This document shows positions 9,592 through 22,324 of a DNA stretch of 64,000 nucleotides, piece after piece (the first letter of the stretch is position 1; every line of letters starts with the position of its first letter). The stretch spans positions 1,054,001 to 1,118,000 of the forward strand of contig ONZQ02000013.1 of NCBI GenBank assembly GCA_900312665.1, written 5' to 3'. The translations under genes were made by a program, and so were the position numbers. This DNA is from Cephalotrichum gorgonifer. Its lineage: Eukaryota > Ascomycota > Sordariomycetes > Microascales > Microascaceae. A model generated the notes under the pieces. The model did no database searches. It had not been told where the DNA came from and was given only the letters and a program-made list of their open reading frames with translations.

Positions 9592-12031
9592 CTACTGTCT
9601 CCCGTTCCCATTGCCGTTCCCGTTCCCGTTTCCATTAGAGGTAGGAGGTGTCCGGCTATGAGACTGCTCCGTCCGCGGCCGCTTCCTCGCCGACCCGGTG
9701 GACCCACCTCCGCGGGGTCGCTTAACGTCCTGTGTGTCACTCGCCTGCGGTTGGGGGGCTGCCGCTTGATATCCAGGACGGAGATTCGGCAGGAGAACAT
9801 CCGACGACGCTGGCACGTTCATAGGCTGGCGCTTCTTATCATATCCCGTTACCAGCTGCTGTACACCGTCGAGTCTCCCCGAGAGCTCTTCTAATCTCCC
9901 CTTGGTGGAGCTGTCTAGCGTCTTATGCCTGCTAGTAAGAGCCTGTAAGCTGGCTTTGATATTGACTAGATCCTCGTTCATTGTCAACACCTTCTCGGCC
10001 ACTCCGGCTGCCTGCGCTTGCTCCGCACCATTGGCGCTGCTGTTGGGCTGGATTGCGCCGTTCTGTTTGAGGGCATCCAGGCGCTCATTAATCGCTGCGA
10101 GCTCCGCACCCGTATCCTGCTTGATACTCTGGGCTTGAGACTCCATGTCCTCGACCCTTTCTCCGATTCTCATGGCCATGTTCTCTATCGACTTATTCAA
10201 TTTTTTGGTGTACTCAATCGCTTCGTTCGCTTTGCGGATAGCAGCGTTGGTGGTCGGTACTCCGGCATTGTCCTCGTTCTGTAGGCGCTCTAGCGCAGTG
10301 ACCTTTGTACTCACGACATTAACCTTGTTTATGGCCGCTTGTATGGACCACCATCGCTCATTCAACTCGGTGGGGTCGAAGTCGTCTAGTAGTTTTTGGT
10401 GGCTTTGAACCATCTCGTTTAAAGATTCGAGAGCAGAGCTGAAACCAGCCTCGGTGAGGGCATGTCGAACCTTTTCCGTAATCTCGGCCGAAATGTGCTC
10501 GGATGTTGGAGACACATTGCGGGACTCGGATTTGACGGACGCCTTGAGCCCTTCTAGACACTGCGCAACCTCGTCGCTAGAGCACTCAATCGTAGTAGCC
10601 CGCTTCTCAACACTTGAGAGTCTCGTGCCCAATTCGTCTTGGCCCTCACGGAGTGATTGGAGGCCGCCACGCAGTTCGGAATAGTGGCGGTTTTTCTCCT
10701 CCGAGCCCGAGAGACGCTGCTTTACGCCTTCCAGCTCGGCCGTAGTTCCCCCGAGATTCTGATGTAGTCTCTTATCCTCCTCCTGCAGCATGTCGACCTT
10801 CTTTTGGAGGTTGGCATGAGCGACCATATTCTCTTTTAGTAGCCCCTGGAGCATGCTACACTCTGCGGATTGTTTCTGGCTCTCGGCCTCCAACTTTGCG
10901 CATCTATCACTGAGACGCTGGTGCTCAGTAACTAGCTTTGCATGATCATCAGCAAGGATCTTAGCCTTCCGCTCATTTTCGGCATTCTGCTGGCTCTTCG
11001 CACGGAATTCCTCGCGCTCTGCCATGAGCATTTGCACGGACTTCTGGATCGCTTGCAGGTCGTTCGCATTATTCGCGGCCATAGACCGCTGCTGGCGTTC
11101 GAGCTCGGCTAGCCGAAACTCTGTACTTTTGGCTTCGGCCAGCTTCTGCTCAGCCTTGGGTCCCGTCTGCGCCCCTCGGGGTGCCATCGGAGAGATGGCG
11201 CTTGTTTTTTGTCCCGGCAGATGATCCTGGACAATGGCTAAAAGATAATCGTGAAACAGACCAGAGAGCTGGCCAAGTGCAGAGTGAAGCTGCTCATTGT
11301 GCTGTTGATACTCCTTTTGGCTGTTGTTGAAATCTCTCTGGCCGGCGGTTACGCACCGTTGGATGGCTTGCCACGATGATGGGAAATCTGGGGTTTTCTC
11401 TTGCTGCCGGGCCAAGTCGGATTTTCTCTCCCTCAGAATTTTTTCAAGATCTGTCATCTTCATCTTTGATCGAATTTGTTCGGAAGCCAGCTCCATAAGC
11501 CCTAGAAGCTGTTCGGCAATTGGGCGGTTACTCTTTGGTGCTGTGGTTAAATGGGCTTTGGGGCAGAATTAGAAGGCTGGTTAGCAAGCTTGCCAAACGT
11601 GCCTATCAGGAGCATATTAGACGGGACTCACGCAGAGTGGTACTTGCGCTCAGCTGCGGCGCTGCCGAGGGAGCACTGGTTTTGTTGCCGCTATCTGCCA
11701 GTATAGGTTTCGCTCTCTCGGGGTGACGGCGGTCCGGGAAGGGCTCGCGATCTTTGAAGCCTAGCCTATCTCTACTCGGGCTTCCGTTCCCACCCCTCGA
11801 CGCATCCCTGCCTCGATCCGGGCTTCTCGATCTACCTCTAGGGGACCTATCCCTCTGTGCCTCCCAGCTTCGACCACGTCCTCTTGGACTTCTGTCCCAC
11901 TGCATATTTCGGCTTCTATCCCAACCACCCTCTCTCCTATCGCCGTCCCAGTCGCGCTCGCGATATCCATCTCCGTCTCTTGGTGAGAATACAGCACCCG
12001 GCCTGGGGGGTTGCTGATGTCTCTCCATCAT
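9592..12031 (-). CDS. Coiled-coil protein with RD/RS-rich N-terminus, unknown function
   Basis: Two exons, complement(9592..11540, 11632..12031), 782 residues. The intron (GTGAGT donor, CACAG acceptor) joins in phase 1 and keeps one frame. The first 110 residues are rich in Arg, Asp, Ser and Gly, with repeated DRSPRGRSRSP-type units recalling SR-type splicing or RNA-binding regions. Residues about 150-560 are rich in Glu, Gln, Lys and Leu and look like a long broken coiled coil. Near the C-terminus, KRPRGGGSTGSARKRPR is a likely bipartite nuclear localisation signal, followed by a (GN)n tail. I do not recognise the family. A nuclear scaffold, possibly connected with RNA, is only an inference from composition. 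Confidence 0.75.
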
Positions 12032-13717
12032 GGTAGCCGGATTTTCACTGCACCGCCATACGTGCGGAGAAGAGGCTTGATGAGGCAACCGAGTCCGGCC
12101 CGGCCCAGAGGTAAATAGCTGGAGAATTGAGTAGGGCCCAACGGGAAGGCAGAGGCAAGGACGGCGGGTGGATAGACGTTTTGATAATGAGAGAAATAGG
12201 CGTGACGACCAAGGCAAGAAGGATGGGGCCGGTATGAGATATGAATGGGAGAAAAGACACGCTGAAAACTTGCTCTCTCAACGAAGCAGAACGACAAAAT
12301 CCTGATGTTGAGGGCCTCTTTTGGAACGGAAACCGCGATGTTCGTCGTTGGGCGATGGGCGGTAGGAGCGCTAGAGAGTTTGACAGGTCGGTCCTTCTCT
12401 TCCAGCTAGGTATCCCCGCTTCTTGTCCCAAGGAATGAGCACTTGTATGTACTCCCCGTTGTCCCTTGCAACGGCGGCCGGGGTGGGTGACAACCCTGAT
12501 GAGAATTAAGATTGGTCTGATGTCGTTTTGGTGCGTTTGTATCGGGTACTCTGTTTGAATGCTTCTTAGATTGAATACGCCGATTTTCTCCAGCTTTGTT
12601 GGAGCTGGTGGCGTTATCCTTCTCAGGGTCGTTGTCGGGGCGCGTCTCCTAAAAGGTTTTGACTTTTGGCATGTTGCATCAGATGCGAGGAGAGTAAATC
12701 TAATCCCCGGAAAGAGAGAGGGTGGGATACCGAATCTCGTTTCGTGACCTGAACTAGACCTAGACCCTGCTTACCTTGAGAAGTGTGATACTTCAAAGAC
12801 GGAACGGAACGGTTTATGGACGGAGGGAAAAATAGGTTGGCTGTGAGCGCGACAAGGAACCCAATAAATACTGGATAATATTAATACATCCCCTAGATCG
12901 CGTTGCACAACTGTCGGCAGGGGTCGCGACCATCAATGACAGGCAGTCCCAAACCACCAGGCCTGTATTAATATAAGTACAGGTTGTTGGGCACCCTCCC
13001 GCTCAAGTGTGATGCGAAATGTATCTCCATTCCAGACAAGGTTTGCTTTTAGCAAAATCTTGACACCTTGGCCACCCCCCAGTCGCTGATGAGCAATACC
13101 TGTAACCAACATTCCATCACGGACCATCGTGCTATCACTTGAATGGATGGCGGTGTGGCAATACCTGTTTTACCAAGTACTTGAGATATATTATTCCAGC
13201 TTCAAGCTACGAGAGAGCCAATCCTAGGATGGATCTGCAAGTAACAAGAGCTAATGCGTTGTCACAAGCATCCTTTCCGTAGCGAATCACACATATATAT
13301 ATGGTTCCAATGACACCACAGACACGGACTATAAAGCCCTATAATAATGTGACTAGTATGAGTACCTCTAGAAGCAGGAATGTTTCTGTGCTAATGCGTT
13401 TGGTCGCCCGCGCGGCTGCTATAACTATTATTACATTGGTGAATAAAATCGCCACACCCACCAACGGTATTGTGGGTCCTGCCAGAGGGTCCATGCCGCC
13501 CAGTCCAATGTCAATGCATCGGTCATGGCGTCCCCGCCCACGCCCCACCATTTGGTCGGTGGAGCTTCTGAGCATCATGCTTCCTTAGCTCTCCAAGCCC
13601 GCGGCGAGAAGGATCAGCTGCAAAAAAGCCAGTACGACTCGACCCAAATGACGGAATAGGAGAGAGGGACCAAAGGAGGAAATAGCACCAAGAGAGACTG
13701 CTCACCAAGTCCCACAA
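12032..13717. other. Divergent intergenic region
   Basis: About 1.7 kb between the starts of the coiled-coil gene (minus) and lin1 (plus). Short overlapping open frames carry no recognisable domain. Nothing else is supported. Confidence 0.55.
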
Positions 13718-15154
13718 ATGGATAATCGACGGCGTGCTGCCCGACCGAGGAGGGCGGGCGAAACCTTTGCGCGCACCCACCACCTCGACACAGACGACCA
13801 CGACGCCTCAGCCGAGTCCTCCGCTGCGAAAAAGGTGAAATTCGACGTGCGCAACCCTTCCGCTCTAGCCTATGCGGAACGAGAAGAAGAGGACGCGTTC
13901 CTCGACGCAGACGTCATCGGGCGGCCGTCAGGAACGACGAAGCGTGGGGCTGTGAATATCGAGGGGTTCGAGAGTGACTCGGACGTCGACGAGTTCAACG
14001 CAAAGGCACAGAGGAGGGCGAAGAAGCCCGTGGATATCAACGAGAAGTTTGCAAAGTATAATCCCGCCGACGACGGGACCGGAAAGGATAAAGACGAGGA
14101 CGAGGATGAGGACGACGTGAATATGTTTGCCGGGGAAGACGGTGACGAGGAAGGGGGGAAGACAAAAAAGTCAGACGAAGACGACCTGGAGTTTTACTCC
14201 AGCGGGAAGAAGAAGAAGGATGTACGGTTCCTCGACGCCAGTAACATCCAGGGACAGAACCAGGAAAGCAAAAGCGGCGGAAAGATCCGCATAGACTCAG
14301 CTTCCGAAGGAGAGGACGAATCGGATGAGGATGACGAACCAGACCCCGATGGAGACGCTGAAGCGTGGAAGGATGAGGTGCTAGACGAGGAACTCGGCGC
14401 GGGCGGTCTCAAGAAGCACGCGCCCAAGGTCGAGGCCTTCAACCTCCGAGAAGAGCTTGAGGAGGGCCGCTTCGACGAGAATCAGAACTATGTCCGCAAC
14501 GCGGTTGACCCGGACGCCGTGCACGACAAGTGGCTCGACGGGGTCAATAAGCGCGCTATCAAGCGTGCCGCGGTGGCCCACGAGAGGCGCGAGGCCGAGG
14601 CCCAGCAGCTGAGGAGAGAGGAGGACGGCATTCTGACGGCGGACCTGCTCTCGACGCTGATACGCCACCTGGAGCGCGGGGAGACGGCGCTGGAGGCGCT
14701 GGCGAGGCTGGGGCGGAAGCAGAATAAGGACTCGAGGGTGCCAAAGTGGAAGCTGAAGAAGATGGGCGCCATGGAGACGGACGACCCGGAGCAGGCGAGG
14801 ATCAGCGAGGCCATCACCGCCATCACGGACGCGGCAGACAAGCTGTTCAGCAGAGACAACGCGGAGATCTACGAAAAGGAGAGGGAGCTGCTTGCCAGGG
14901 AGTATAAGAGGGAGACGGGAGAGGAGTGGACCGAGCCGCGGGCCGATGACGCGGACGGCAAGGACGGCGCCCCGCCCGCCACCAAAATGTGGGAGTACCG
15001 GTGGATAGACGGTCGCGATGGCGCGGCGAAGCAGGGTCCCTTTGACGGGCCTACCATGAAGGCCTGGCAGGATGCGGGCTACTTTGGCGAGGGGGTAGAG
15101 TTCAGGCCCGCCGGCGAGGAAGGGCCTTGGGATAGAATCGCCAGGTTTGTGTAA
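13718..15154 (+). CDS. lin1: Lin1/CD2BP2-like GYF-domain protein (U5 snRNP-associated)
   Basis: An intronless protein of 478 residues. The N-terminus has the family's conserved segment (RRAGETFARTHHLD, then KKVKFDVRNPSALAY), followed by a very acidic middle. The C-terminal 55 residues form a GYF domain: MWEYRWIDG, then GPF with the spaced Met, Trp and GYF of the proline-binding signature (GPFDGPTMKAWQDAGYF). In the family (yeast Lin1/Snu40, human CD2BP2), this domain binds proline-rich ligands and the protein associates with the U5 snRNP before tri-snRNP formation, in the nucleus. The start is the first ATG before the conserved RRAGETF block. It converges on rvb2, with about 335 bp between the stops. 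Confidence 0.88.
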   Translation: MDNRRRAARPRRAGETFARTHHLDTDDHDASAESSAAKKVKFDVRNPSALAYAEREEEDAFLDADVIGRPSGTTKRGAVNIEGFESDSDVDEFNAKAQRRAKKPVDINEKFAKYNPADDGTGKDKDEDEDEDDVNMFAGEDGDEEGGKTKKSDEDDLEFYSSGKKKKDVRFLDASNIQGQNQESKSGGKIRIDSASEGEDESDEDDEPDPDGDAEAWKDEVLDEELGAGGLKKHAPKVEAFNLREELEEGRFDENQNYVRNAVDPDAVHDKWLDGVNKRAIKRAAVAHERREAEAQQLRREEDGILTADLLSTLIRHLERGETALEALARLGRKQNKDSRVPKWKLKKMGAMETDDPEQARISEAITAITDAADKLFSRDNAEIYEKERELLAREYKRETGEEWTEPRADDADGKDGAPPATKMWEYRWIDGRDGAAKQGPFDGPTMKAWQDAGYFGEGVEFRPAGEEGPWDRIARFV

Positions 15155-15489
15155 GGGCTGTGGGTGCCCAAAAGCTACGTATCCAGATCTGCCATCGCTA
15201 TGCACATGTCTTGTGAGGAGAGTGTAAGACCAGGAATAATACCCCATAAAACAATCTCCCCCGGAGAGAGACGTCGGTTCGCACTAGGCCCCGTCCAAGA
15301 TCTCAGAAGGTCACTCGCACGTGGTTTGTGAAAACATCGTTTAACTGCCCTTTCTGGGCCCAATCCAATTGCCATTACCGTACAGCTAAGTTACTTTACA
15401 TGGCTGAGCCCGCCCCTTGTTTTAAAAGCCATCCGTACCCCCCAACGCCTCCTAGAAACACGCAGTCCAAGGTATCAAGCAAACATGTC
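15155..15489. other. Convergent 3' region between lin1 and rvb2
   Basis: About 335 bp shared by two facing genes. No gene seen. Confidence 0.6.
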
Positions 15490-17085
15490 CTAACTCAAAT
15501 CCATAGTCTCAGGGTTAGCACCAGAGCCGGCGGCGACGCCTCCCCCGTTGGCAGCGGCGGTGGTGAACTCAACCGCGCCGTCATTCCCGATGAGCCTCTT
15601 CTCAGAGTCAGAGACGAACTTGACGCTGCGGGCGGGGTCGTAGAACAGGTTGTAGCTCCGCTGCACGTCTTGGACATCAACTTGCTTCGACTTGCGCTTG
15701 GTGCTGATCAGATGCGAGGTGATGATGAGGTTGATGGCATAGCGGAGGGTGGTCTCCTGGCCAATCTTCGCGAGCAGAGCTAGGGCATCGGGGGAGAGCT
15801 CAACCTCCTCCTCTTGGGCGCGAATGGCGATGATCTGCTTAATATCGTCGGCACCGTACTGGTGGGTTTGGATGATCTGGGTCCGGTCAAGGAAGTCGAG
15901 GGGGAGTCCGTGAGGGCTCTTGTAGTCAGTTCCCCGGATTCGTGAGAATCCCCGGTTAGTCGCCATGATGACAACGGGCGCGAGGTCATCCTCGAGGGCC
16001 CGATTGATGTAAGAGAAGCACTCGATATCGAGCATGTGGACCTCGTCAACAAACAGCACTCCCGGCACGATCTCGGCCTTCCCCTCCTCCTTCCACTCGC
16101 CGACCTTGGTGTTGATCTGGTCCCGAATCTCGGAGCGGATCTCGCCAGTGTCGCCAGAGAAGAGGGCGAGATAACCCTGAGTGCGCGAGTTGATCACATC
16201 GATCTCGTGAAGGGTGACCGTGTGGAGGGTCTCCTTGCGCCTCTGCAGTTCGCCATCGGGGGTCTGCATGAACTTGGTGTTGGGGCCCATGGCGTCATAC
16301 TCGCGCGAACGCGCGTAGGATCGCCCGAGCTTGACAATTCGGCCGGAGGCCTTCTCGATGGAGATGATATCACCGGCTACAACGCGCTCTTTGGTCATTG
16401 CGTCGATCATTTTCGTCCCCATGTCGTAGACGGCCTCCATGTCGGTGGTCTTGATCGTGAGCTTCCCCTGCTTCGCGCTGCCCGTGACGGAACGGTCAAT
16501 TTGTATCTCGACAACCTCGCCCTCCATTATCTCAGTCTCCTCCTTAATCCGCACCCCGATGGACTTGCGGAAGGCTTGGGTAAGAGCTTCGGTCTTGGAC
16601 ATTTCGAGGGAGAATATCTCGGTCGAGGCGATGCTTGTGAAGGGCACGTCGGTGCCGAGGGACTGCGCTAGGCCCATGGCGAGGGCAGTCTTTCCGGATC
16701 TATAAACTGTGGTTAATTATTTCCGGCGCGCAAGGCATCAAATTGAGGTGGAGGATGGTGTTTTTTGGGCGCGCTTACCCAGGGGGGCCAGCGAGAAGCA
16801 CGGCGCGACCGGCGATGGAGCCCTGCTTGATCATTTGGAGGATGACCGCCATGGACCTCCTGGCCTTCTCCTGGCCAACGAGGCCCTGCGACGCGGCGCG
16901 CGGCTCAAGTGTGGTGGCATCGACACCAAGGCCGCGGATGTGGGAGTGAGCGGACACGAGCTCGAGGCTCTTGGTGTTGCCCTCGGAGCCAACAGTCATC
17001 ACCTGCTGCAGAGGCAGAGCCGATACGTTAGTTGCGCTTCAATAGGAGCTGTGGAATTATATCCGCCTTAACTTACGGCAGCCAT
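15490..17085 (-). CDS. rvb2: RuvB-like AAA+ ATPase 2 (Rvb2/Reptin)
   Basis: Three exons, complement(15490..16699, 16779..17005, 17077..17085), 481 residues. The first exon is only 9 nt (Met-Ala-Ala). The family forms the Rvb1-Rvb2 hexamer found in INO80, SWR1 and the R2TP chaperone complex in the nucleus and cytoplasm. Visible motifs are SAHSHIRGLG, Walker A GPPGSGKT at residues 76-83 (split by the second intron), Walker B with DEVH in LFVDEVHMLD, and the sensor-1 type MATNRG. The long insertion domain after EGEVVEIQID is typical of RuvB-like proteins. GAHSHIRGLG-type N-terminus, QASQG-like motif and ETMD-type ending fit Rvb2 rather than Rvb1. Length is normal. It is divergent from ufd1. Confidence 0.95.
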
Positions 17086-17834
17086 TTTGAGAGGAATTGG
17101 AGTCTGTGGTTGAAAAAGAGGTCCTCTTAGTACTGCCTGGTGACGGATCTGGTGTGCTTTCGTTGAACCTCCTGGGAGACGCTCCATCGTCCTAGACATT
17201 TTGAGTTTGTGGCTGATGCAGCTGCCGTTGTGGCGTTGGCAAACAGAGCTCTGGACCTTAAAATTATAACGGCGTAGTGATAATATTGGGACCTACTATA
17301 TGCTTTTACGCTAACAAAAATGGTTTAGTAGTATGTTCGAATTCTGGTCTCAACACAGGGCGCAGCTCAAAGCGTCTACCAGATTGCCTCCACAATGGAG
17401 ATATATAGAGTCCAAGGGAAATGTTATCCATGGTTTTCATATGACGCATGAATGCCGGTATCAAAAAGAAAAAAAAAAGAAAAAAAAAAAAACATAGAAA
17501 TAAAATTCTTCCTGGCAGTTGAAGACATATCGCATATGTGGGCGAACCGCCGCACCTAGGCTCCCGCGCTTAATAAGCCTACCAACTCCACATGTCGACA
17601 GAAGCTTAGGCCCAGCAACCCCACGTCACCACCAGAACTATCGCCAGCAACTTGCAATCCGGCCCATTTCTAACAGGTGATTCCATGGCCAGCTCCTTCT
17701 ACCAATCTCTCGAACATGTATTAGAACTCATTCTACATAGACTACATTTCTCGTGAAGCCCTCGATTTTCTTCCACCCAGCTCAGAACCAGCAGTTTCCC
17801 ACTCCGGAACCCACCCCCCTCCACCCAACCTAAA
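17086..17834. other. Divergent promoter between rvb2 and ufd1
   Basis: About 750 bp between the two start codons. It contains an A-rich tract (about 17467-17492) and AT-rich patches. No gene seen. The leader before ufd1 (17740-17834) is C/T/A-rich. Confidence 0.6.
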
Positions 17835-19090
17835 ATGGTAAGCTCTCTCTCCCCCCCCTTCTCTCTCCCAGTCTCACTCTAAAGTACTGTCTTGGTTATA
17901 TCCTAACATCTATTCTGCAGTTCCACGGCGGGTACCCCCCGGGCTTCGACCCCAGCAACCCCGATCACCTCTACCAAATGGCCCGATCCGGCCGCCGGCC
18001 GCCCGCCATGCAGCGGTTCGACGAATACTACCGATGCTACCCAATGGTTATGGCCCCCGGCCCCGAGAGGCCCACCCTAAACTACGGATCCAAAATATTC
18101 CTCCCGCCTTCGGCACTCGACAAGGTGTCCAAGCTCCACGTGCAGTGGCCCCTGCTCCTCGAGATAGTTAATGGGGAGAAGGGGAAGCACTCGCACGCTG
18201 GTGTGCTAGAGTTCGTGGCGGAGGAGGGCCGGGCGTACCTACCACACTGGATGATGGAGACGCTGGGCCTGGACGTCGGGGATATGATCCAGGTGAAGAC
18301 TACGTCCTTGGAACTGGCCAAGCTGGTCAAGTTACAGCCTCAGTCCGTCAACTTCCTTGAGATTAGCGATCCCAAGGCGGTTCTGGAGAAGGCTTTCCGG
18401 AACTTCGCCACGCTCACCAAAGGCGACGTGTTCAACTTTGAGTACAACGACGAGATCTTCTATGTTGAGGTCCTGGACGTCAAGCCGGAGACTGCGAAGA
18501 TGGGTGTGAGCTTGATAGAGACGGATGTCTCTGTAGACTTTGCGCCTCCCATCGGCTATGTGGAGCCGGAGAAGCAGACCAAGGGAAGTGGGACGAGCAC
18601 GCCGAGGAGTGGGAAGAGCGGCGTTCCGGCTGGCGGAATGCTCCATCACCAGGGCACAATGGCACAGGCCATCGGTTTCCAGAACATCGCCCCGTCCACG
18701 CTCGCCGCCGCGCCCACCAAGTTCGCCGGCGAGGGCCAGAGACTGGTTGCCAAGAAAGCCACCGCCAAGACCTCGACCCCGAAGCCGTCGTCCACGTCCA
18801 CCCCTGACAGTGCGCCCTCCTCGGGCCTTGCCACCCCACTAGCGAGGCACAATCCGAACGGGCCCATGCCCCTCCGGCTGCCACCTAACACGCTCTTCTT
18901 CGGTTACGATATCAAACCGGTGAAGAACCCGAATGACGAGGCAGATGATGAGAAGAAGGCCAACAAGCCGTGGTTTGCCGGCCAGGGACAGACTCTTCGT
19001 GGGGCAAAGTCGAAGCAGAAGGCGCCATCGGACGATGACGATGGCGAGACTAAGAAGAAGCCCGCAAGTCAAGGACGGAAGCCCAAATAG
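17835..19090 (+). CDS. ufd1: Ubiquitin fusion degradation protein 1 (Cdc48 cofactor)
   Basis: Two exons, 17835..17837 and 17921..19090, 390 residues. The first coding exon is the ATG alone; the donor is GTAAGC directly after it, with a TCCTAAC branch site and a CTGCAG acceptor, giving Met-FHGGYPPGFDP. Ufd1 pairs with Npl4 to recruit ubiquitinated clients to the Cdc48/p97 segregase, including ER-associated degradation. The N-terminal UFD1 double-psi beta-barrel covers about residues 30-210 (YYRCYPMVMAPG, KIFLPPSALDKVS, HWMMETLGLDVGD, IGYVEPEKQ). The C-terminal half is Lys/Ser/Pro-rich and low in structure, with a conserved-looking LFFGYDI(K) motif near residue 310 as seen in fungal homologues. 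Divergent from rvb2. Confidence 0.95.
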
Positions 19091-22000
19091 AGGTGTCTCT
19101 TTTCTCTCCTCTTCTGCGGCTTAATGGCTAGTTTTTATTTTTTTTTTTTAATCACGGAGTTCCGGGGTTGGTCAGGCTGGATCAGTATGCAGTCACGAAA
19201 GGGGCACAGGTTGCATCGTAGATATTGGTCGTCCTTGCTTCTCTTATTTTCTACTACAGCTTATAATAAAAAGGACTGAATCATGACCACTTTAATTGCC
19301 GCGATCTTGTTCCATCCATTTCGCGGCGAGGCGAGGATCCTAGGCTCCAGGTAACCGCTTCTTCATATTCCGATTCTCTCTCCAAGTGACGATCGATCTT
19401 TGCCGACGGGTTCACTCAGATGGCCCACACCTGTCACCGTATCGGACACCCTACCTCGTGCCACCAGCATCGTAGTGGGTAGATCTACCTGGGTAGAGTA
19501 ATATCGACGCGCCAATCCGAGGGGTACTCCTGGCCCCACTACCTAAGCAACGGCGCGCTCGGGACCTAGAGTAGCTCCTCTCTATAACACGAGTGCCGCC
19601 GCATGGCATCATCATATCTGGCCATTAGGTTCGCGCGGGCGTTCGGCGGAGTTTCCTTGGGCTCGCTAACCCCCGCAAAAACACTAAGGGCAATATTTAC
19701 ACTAGGCGATAGGACATGAGAGAATAGATCGAGTTGAATAGTTGGGTGTATAACTAGCTGGCACTGGGTAGTACGGCACGAGAAAACAGGCTGGAGAGAG
19801 TACATGTATGGTTCGTAGAACCAGGCACGGTCAACATTGATAGTCCGTACCGATATAAGCAGCACATCCGCTGGTAAAGGCACTATGTTTCGTCTGCAAG
19901 ATCGCCTGCAGCTTCGAACCCATATAGGGAGGTGAAACCTCTGGTGGGGAGGCTTGAGAGCTTCTCGTGTTAATGGGCCTGAGATCGAGCCGATCGACCC
20001 ATGGATCGCATAGAATCGGACACTAGGGTGAAAAGCGAAGGATCTACTCCTGATGTCTCGGAAGAGGACTCAGCGCAAGCGCACTTCCGCGATGGGATGG
20101 CGACATGACAGGACCGGACGCGACGGCTCCGAATTTATCTAACACCATGACAGGCGCGGCTAGTTACTGTGTCGCCGTAGATAACATGAAGACGATGGAA
20201 GGGGGGCAGGCGGAATGCCTAATCATTGATGATGATAAACTATAACTTCTCTACACCTACATACTCTTTAATCGCTCGTTATGGATCTAATTGAGGGAAG
20301 TCTGGCGCTTGACAGCCACTCGCGGGTCCGATCGCGTTATGGACGCTGATACGACGATGGCTCAAGAACAAGATGAGAGGATGCGGGAGGTGGTCCAATC
20401 AGACAACCACGAGAGTCGTAAAGGATGACAACGAATACAGAGCTACTCAGAAGCTGAGGAGATGAATGCCTACGAGATGGGACGATCACCTCGTTTGGGG
20501 GGCGAAGTATTTTGTACCAAGGTATGTTAGGTACTTGTACGGAGTACTCGTACATACGAGCAGACGGCCGCCATCCATTCATTTTCATCCCATCCACTAT
20601 CTGCCGACCTGATCTGGAGACGAAGTCAATCCAGAAGTTGGCGTTTCAGTGCGTGGGCCACACTGTGTAGGGTCTCATGGAATGCTTGAGCTGGAGAAAA
20701 TAGCGTCCCCACAGGGACTCAGACACCTGAGTCTAATATTCGTAGCAATTGAATATCGAATTAGCATCTGCGCCTACTTCGTCCCAGGCTGGCGACACTG
20801 TGAGGCGGCGCAAACACAAAGCAAGCCTATACCGCCCTCATCCACTACTTCCTCCATCCACAACGCCCTAGTGTAGCCAGTAGCACACCGCGCTTTCCGC
20901 ATGCGGAGACCAACCCCGGCTTAAGGCTCTCTATTATTTCCCAAACAATCAACCTCACCTCCAACACCCTTCGGGTAATCCTCCCACAACCGTCGTGCCC
21001 TTCCAGCTTCACTTCGTGGGACGGCCGACGTGACCATTATTCGCCAGCTTCGGTTTCGATCCATCTGTGCATTTTTGCCATCCCGCCGACCCCCGTCCTC
21101 CACAACGCGCTCCCCTCGTTTGCTATCAACCTGTTTCTCCCGTCAAGTTTGACGAAGCACACACAATCAACTCCCCCGTTCTCCCCTCCTCACCACGCGC
21201 AATCACGACCGCAGTCGCATACGATATCGATATCCCTGAAGACTCAGGTCCTTTCTTGTACAGAAAGTTCGAAAAGTTATCAACCGCGCAAACAATCAGA
21301 ACGATTCGACGAAACCGGAGGAAGGCGCAACCGGCGCGCATTCCGTCCTGCCGCATATTTCGTCGCGCCTGCATTCGAAGGCTTCGCATTTGCTCTCCTG
21401 GGGGAAGAAGTCCACTCGCCGAAATTTCTCCCTCTGCTTCCTCCCTGTTGTCGAAAAACACAGCCTCAAGAACGCTCACGCACCATTTCGCCCCAAAGTA
21501 CCGATAGAAAGAGACCGCCCGCGGTGGCCCCCGCGTCACCACCCATTCTCTTCCCGTCGGCCATCATCCGCGACCACATCCCTCCACACGCGCGGCTAAT
21601 CGATTGCTCGCCCCGGGGTTACCTCCATCCACCTCTGCCCCGTCGTCTCTGCGCTGGTTTCAGCTCAACACCGCTTTGTACTCTTACCAGACCAGATACA
21701 CACGCCGCAATCCACAGTTGCGTCTCGTCTCGCCCTCATCCCACCCGCAACTTGTCCTACGAGATACCCACCGCCTAATAGAAGCCTCCATCGCTCGACA
21801 ATCGCTAGTTCATTCGTGCCTCGATAGACTCTTACAGTCCGCCTTTTCCAGACGGTACAACCGGGCGAGCACCCGACAACTCCTACACTACCGCGCCTAC
21901 GCTCCGCTGAACACGCGACACCCCTCCCAACGTCCGGCTCTCTCAAATAGAGAAGCAACGCCTCGTCGTGTTGCCAGACAACGTGTAGTTGTTGGCCACG

Positions 22001-22324
22001 GAGGGAGCTTTGTGCTCTGCTCCAGGCCCAATCAGCTCCGCAGACACGCGCAACTTGCACCCGCTCGCCCTCCTTCCATACGCTTCTCATAGACAAACAA
22101 GAAAAGTAACCAGGCCTGTTAGCCTGCCATCTGATACGGCTCCTTGGCTCACCCTTGTCTTGGTCCAAACCTACCTTCCTGTCCCGCCAAAATCAAGGCA
22201 CCGCTGTCACGCCGCACACGGTTTCGCTGTTCCTTGGACCAACTCGGCAGAGCTATTCTTATAACTGCCGACCGTTAAGAAATCCCGACGCCTCGTCCAA
22301 CCGGCATGCGAGCAATATACAAAA
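19091..22324. other. Gene-poor interval upstream of the AFF-like gene
   Basis: About 3.2 kb with no supported gene. Before about 20.9 kb it holds a T run (19136-19150) and the motif cluster TACGGAGTACTCGTA at 20538-20552. From about 20.9 to 22.3 kb the plus strand is C/A/T-rich with many short open frames but no stable coding signal; this may be the promoter and a long 5' leader of the downstream gene. Confidence 0.5.

Noticed and set aside
9658..11726. Several plus-strand open frames across the coiled-coil gene
   Set aside because: They are shadows of the minus-strand 782-residue protein, which has continuous heptad-like composition.
19880..19935. TTCGAACCC sequence resembling a tRNA T-loop
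   Set aside because: No matching acceptor stem, anticodon arm or D-arm could be found at the right distance on either strand.
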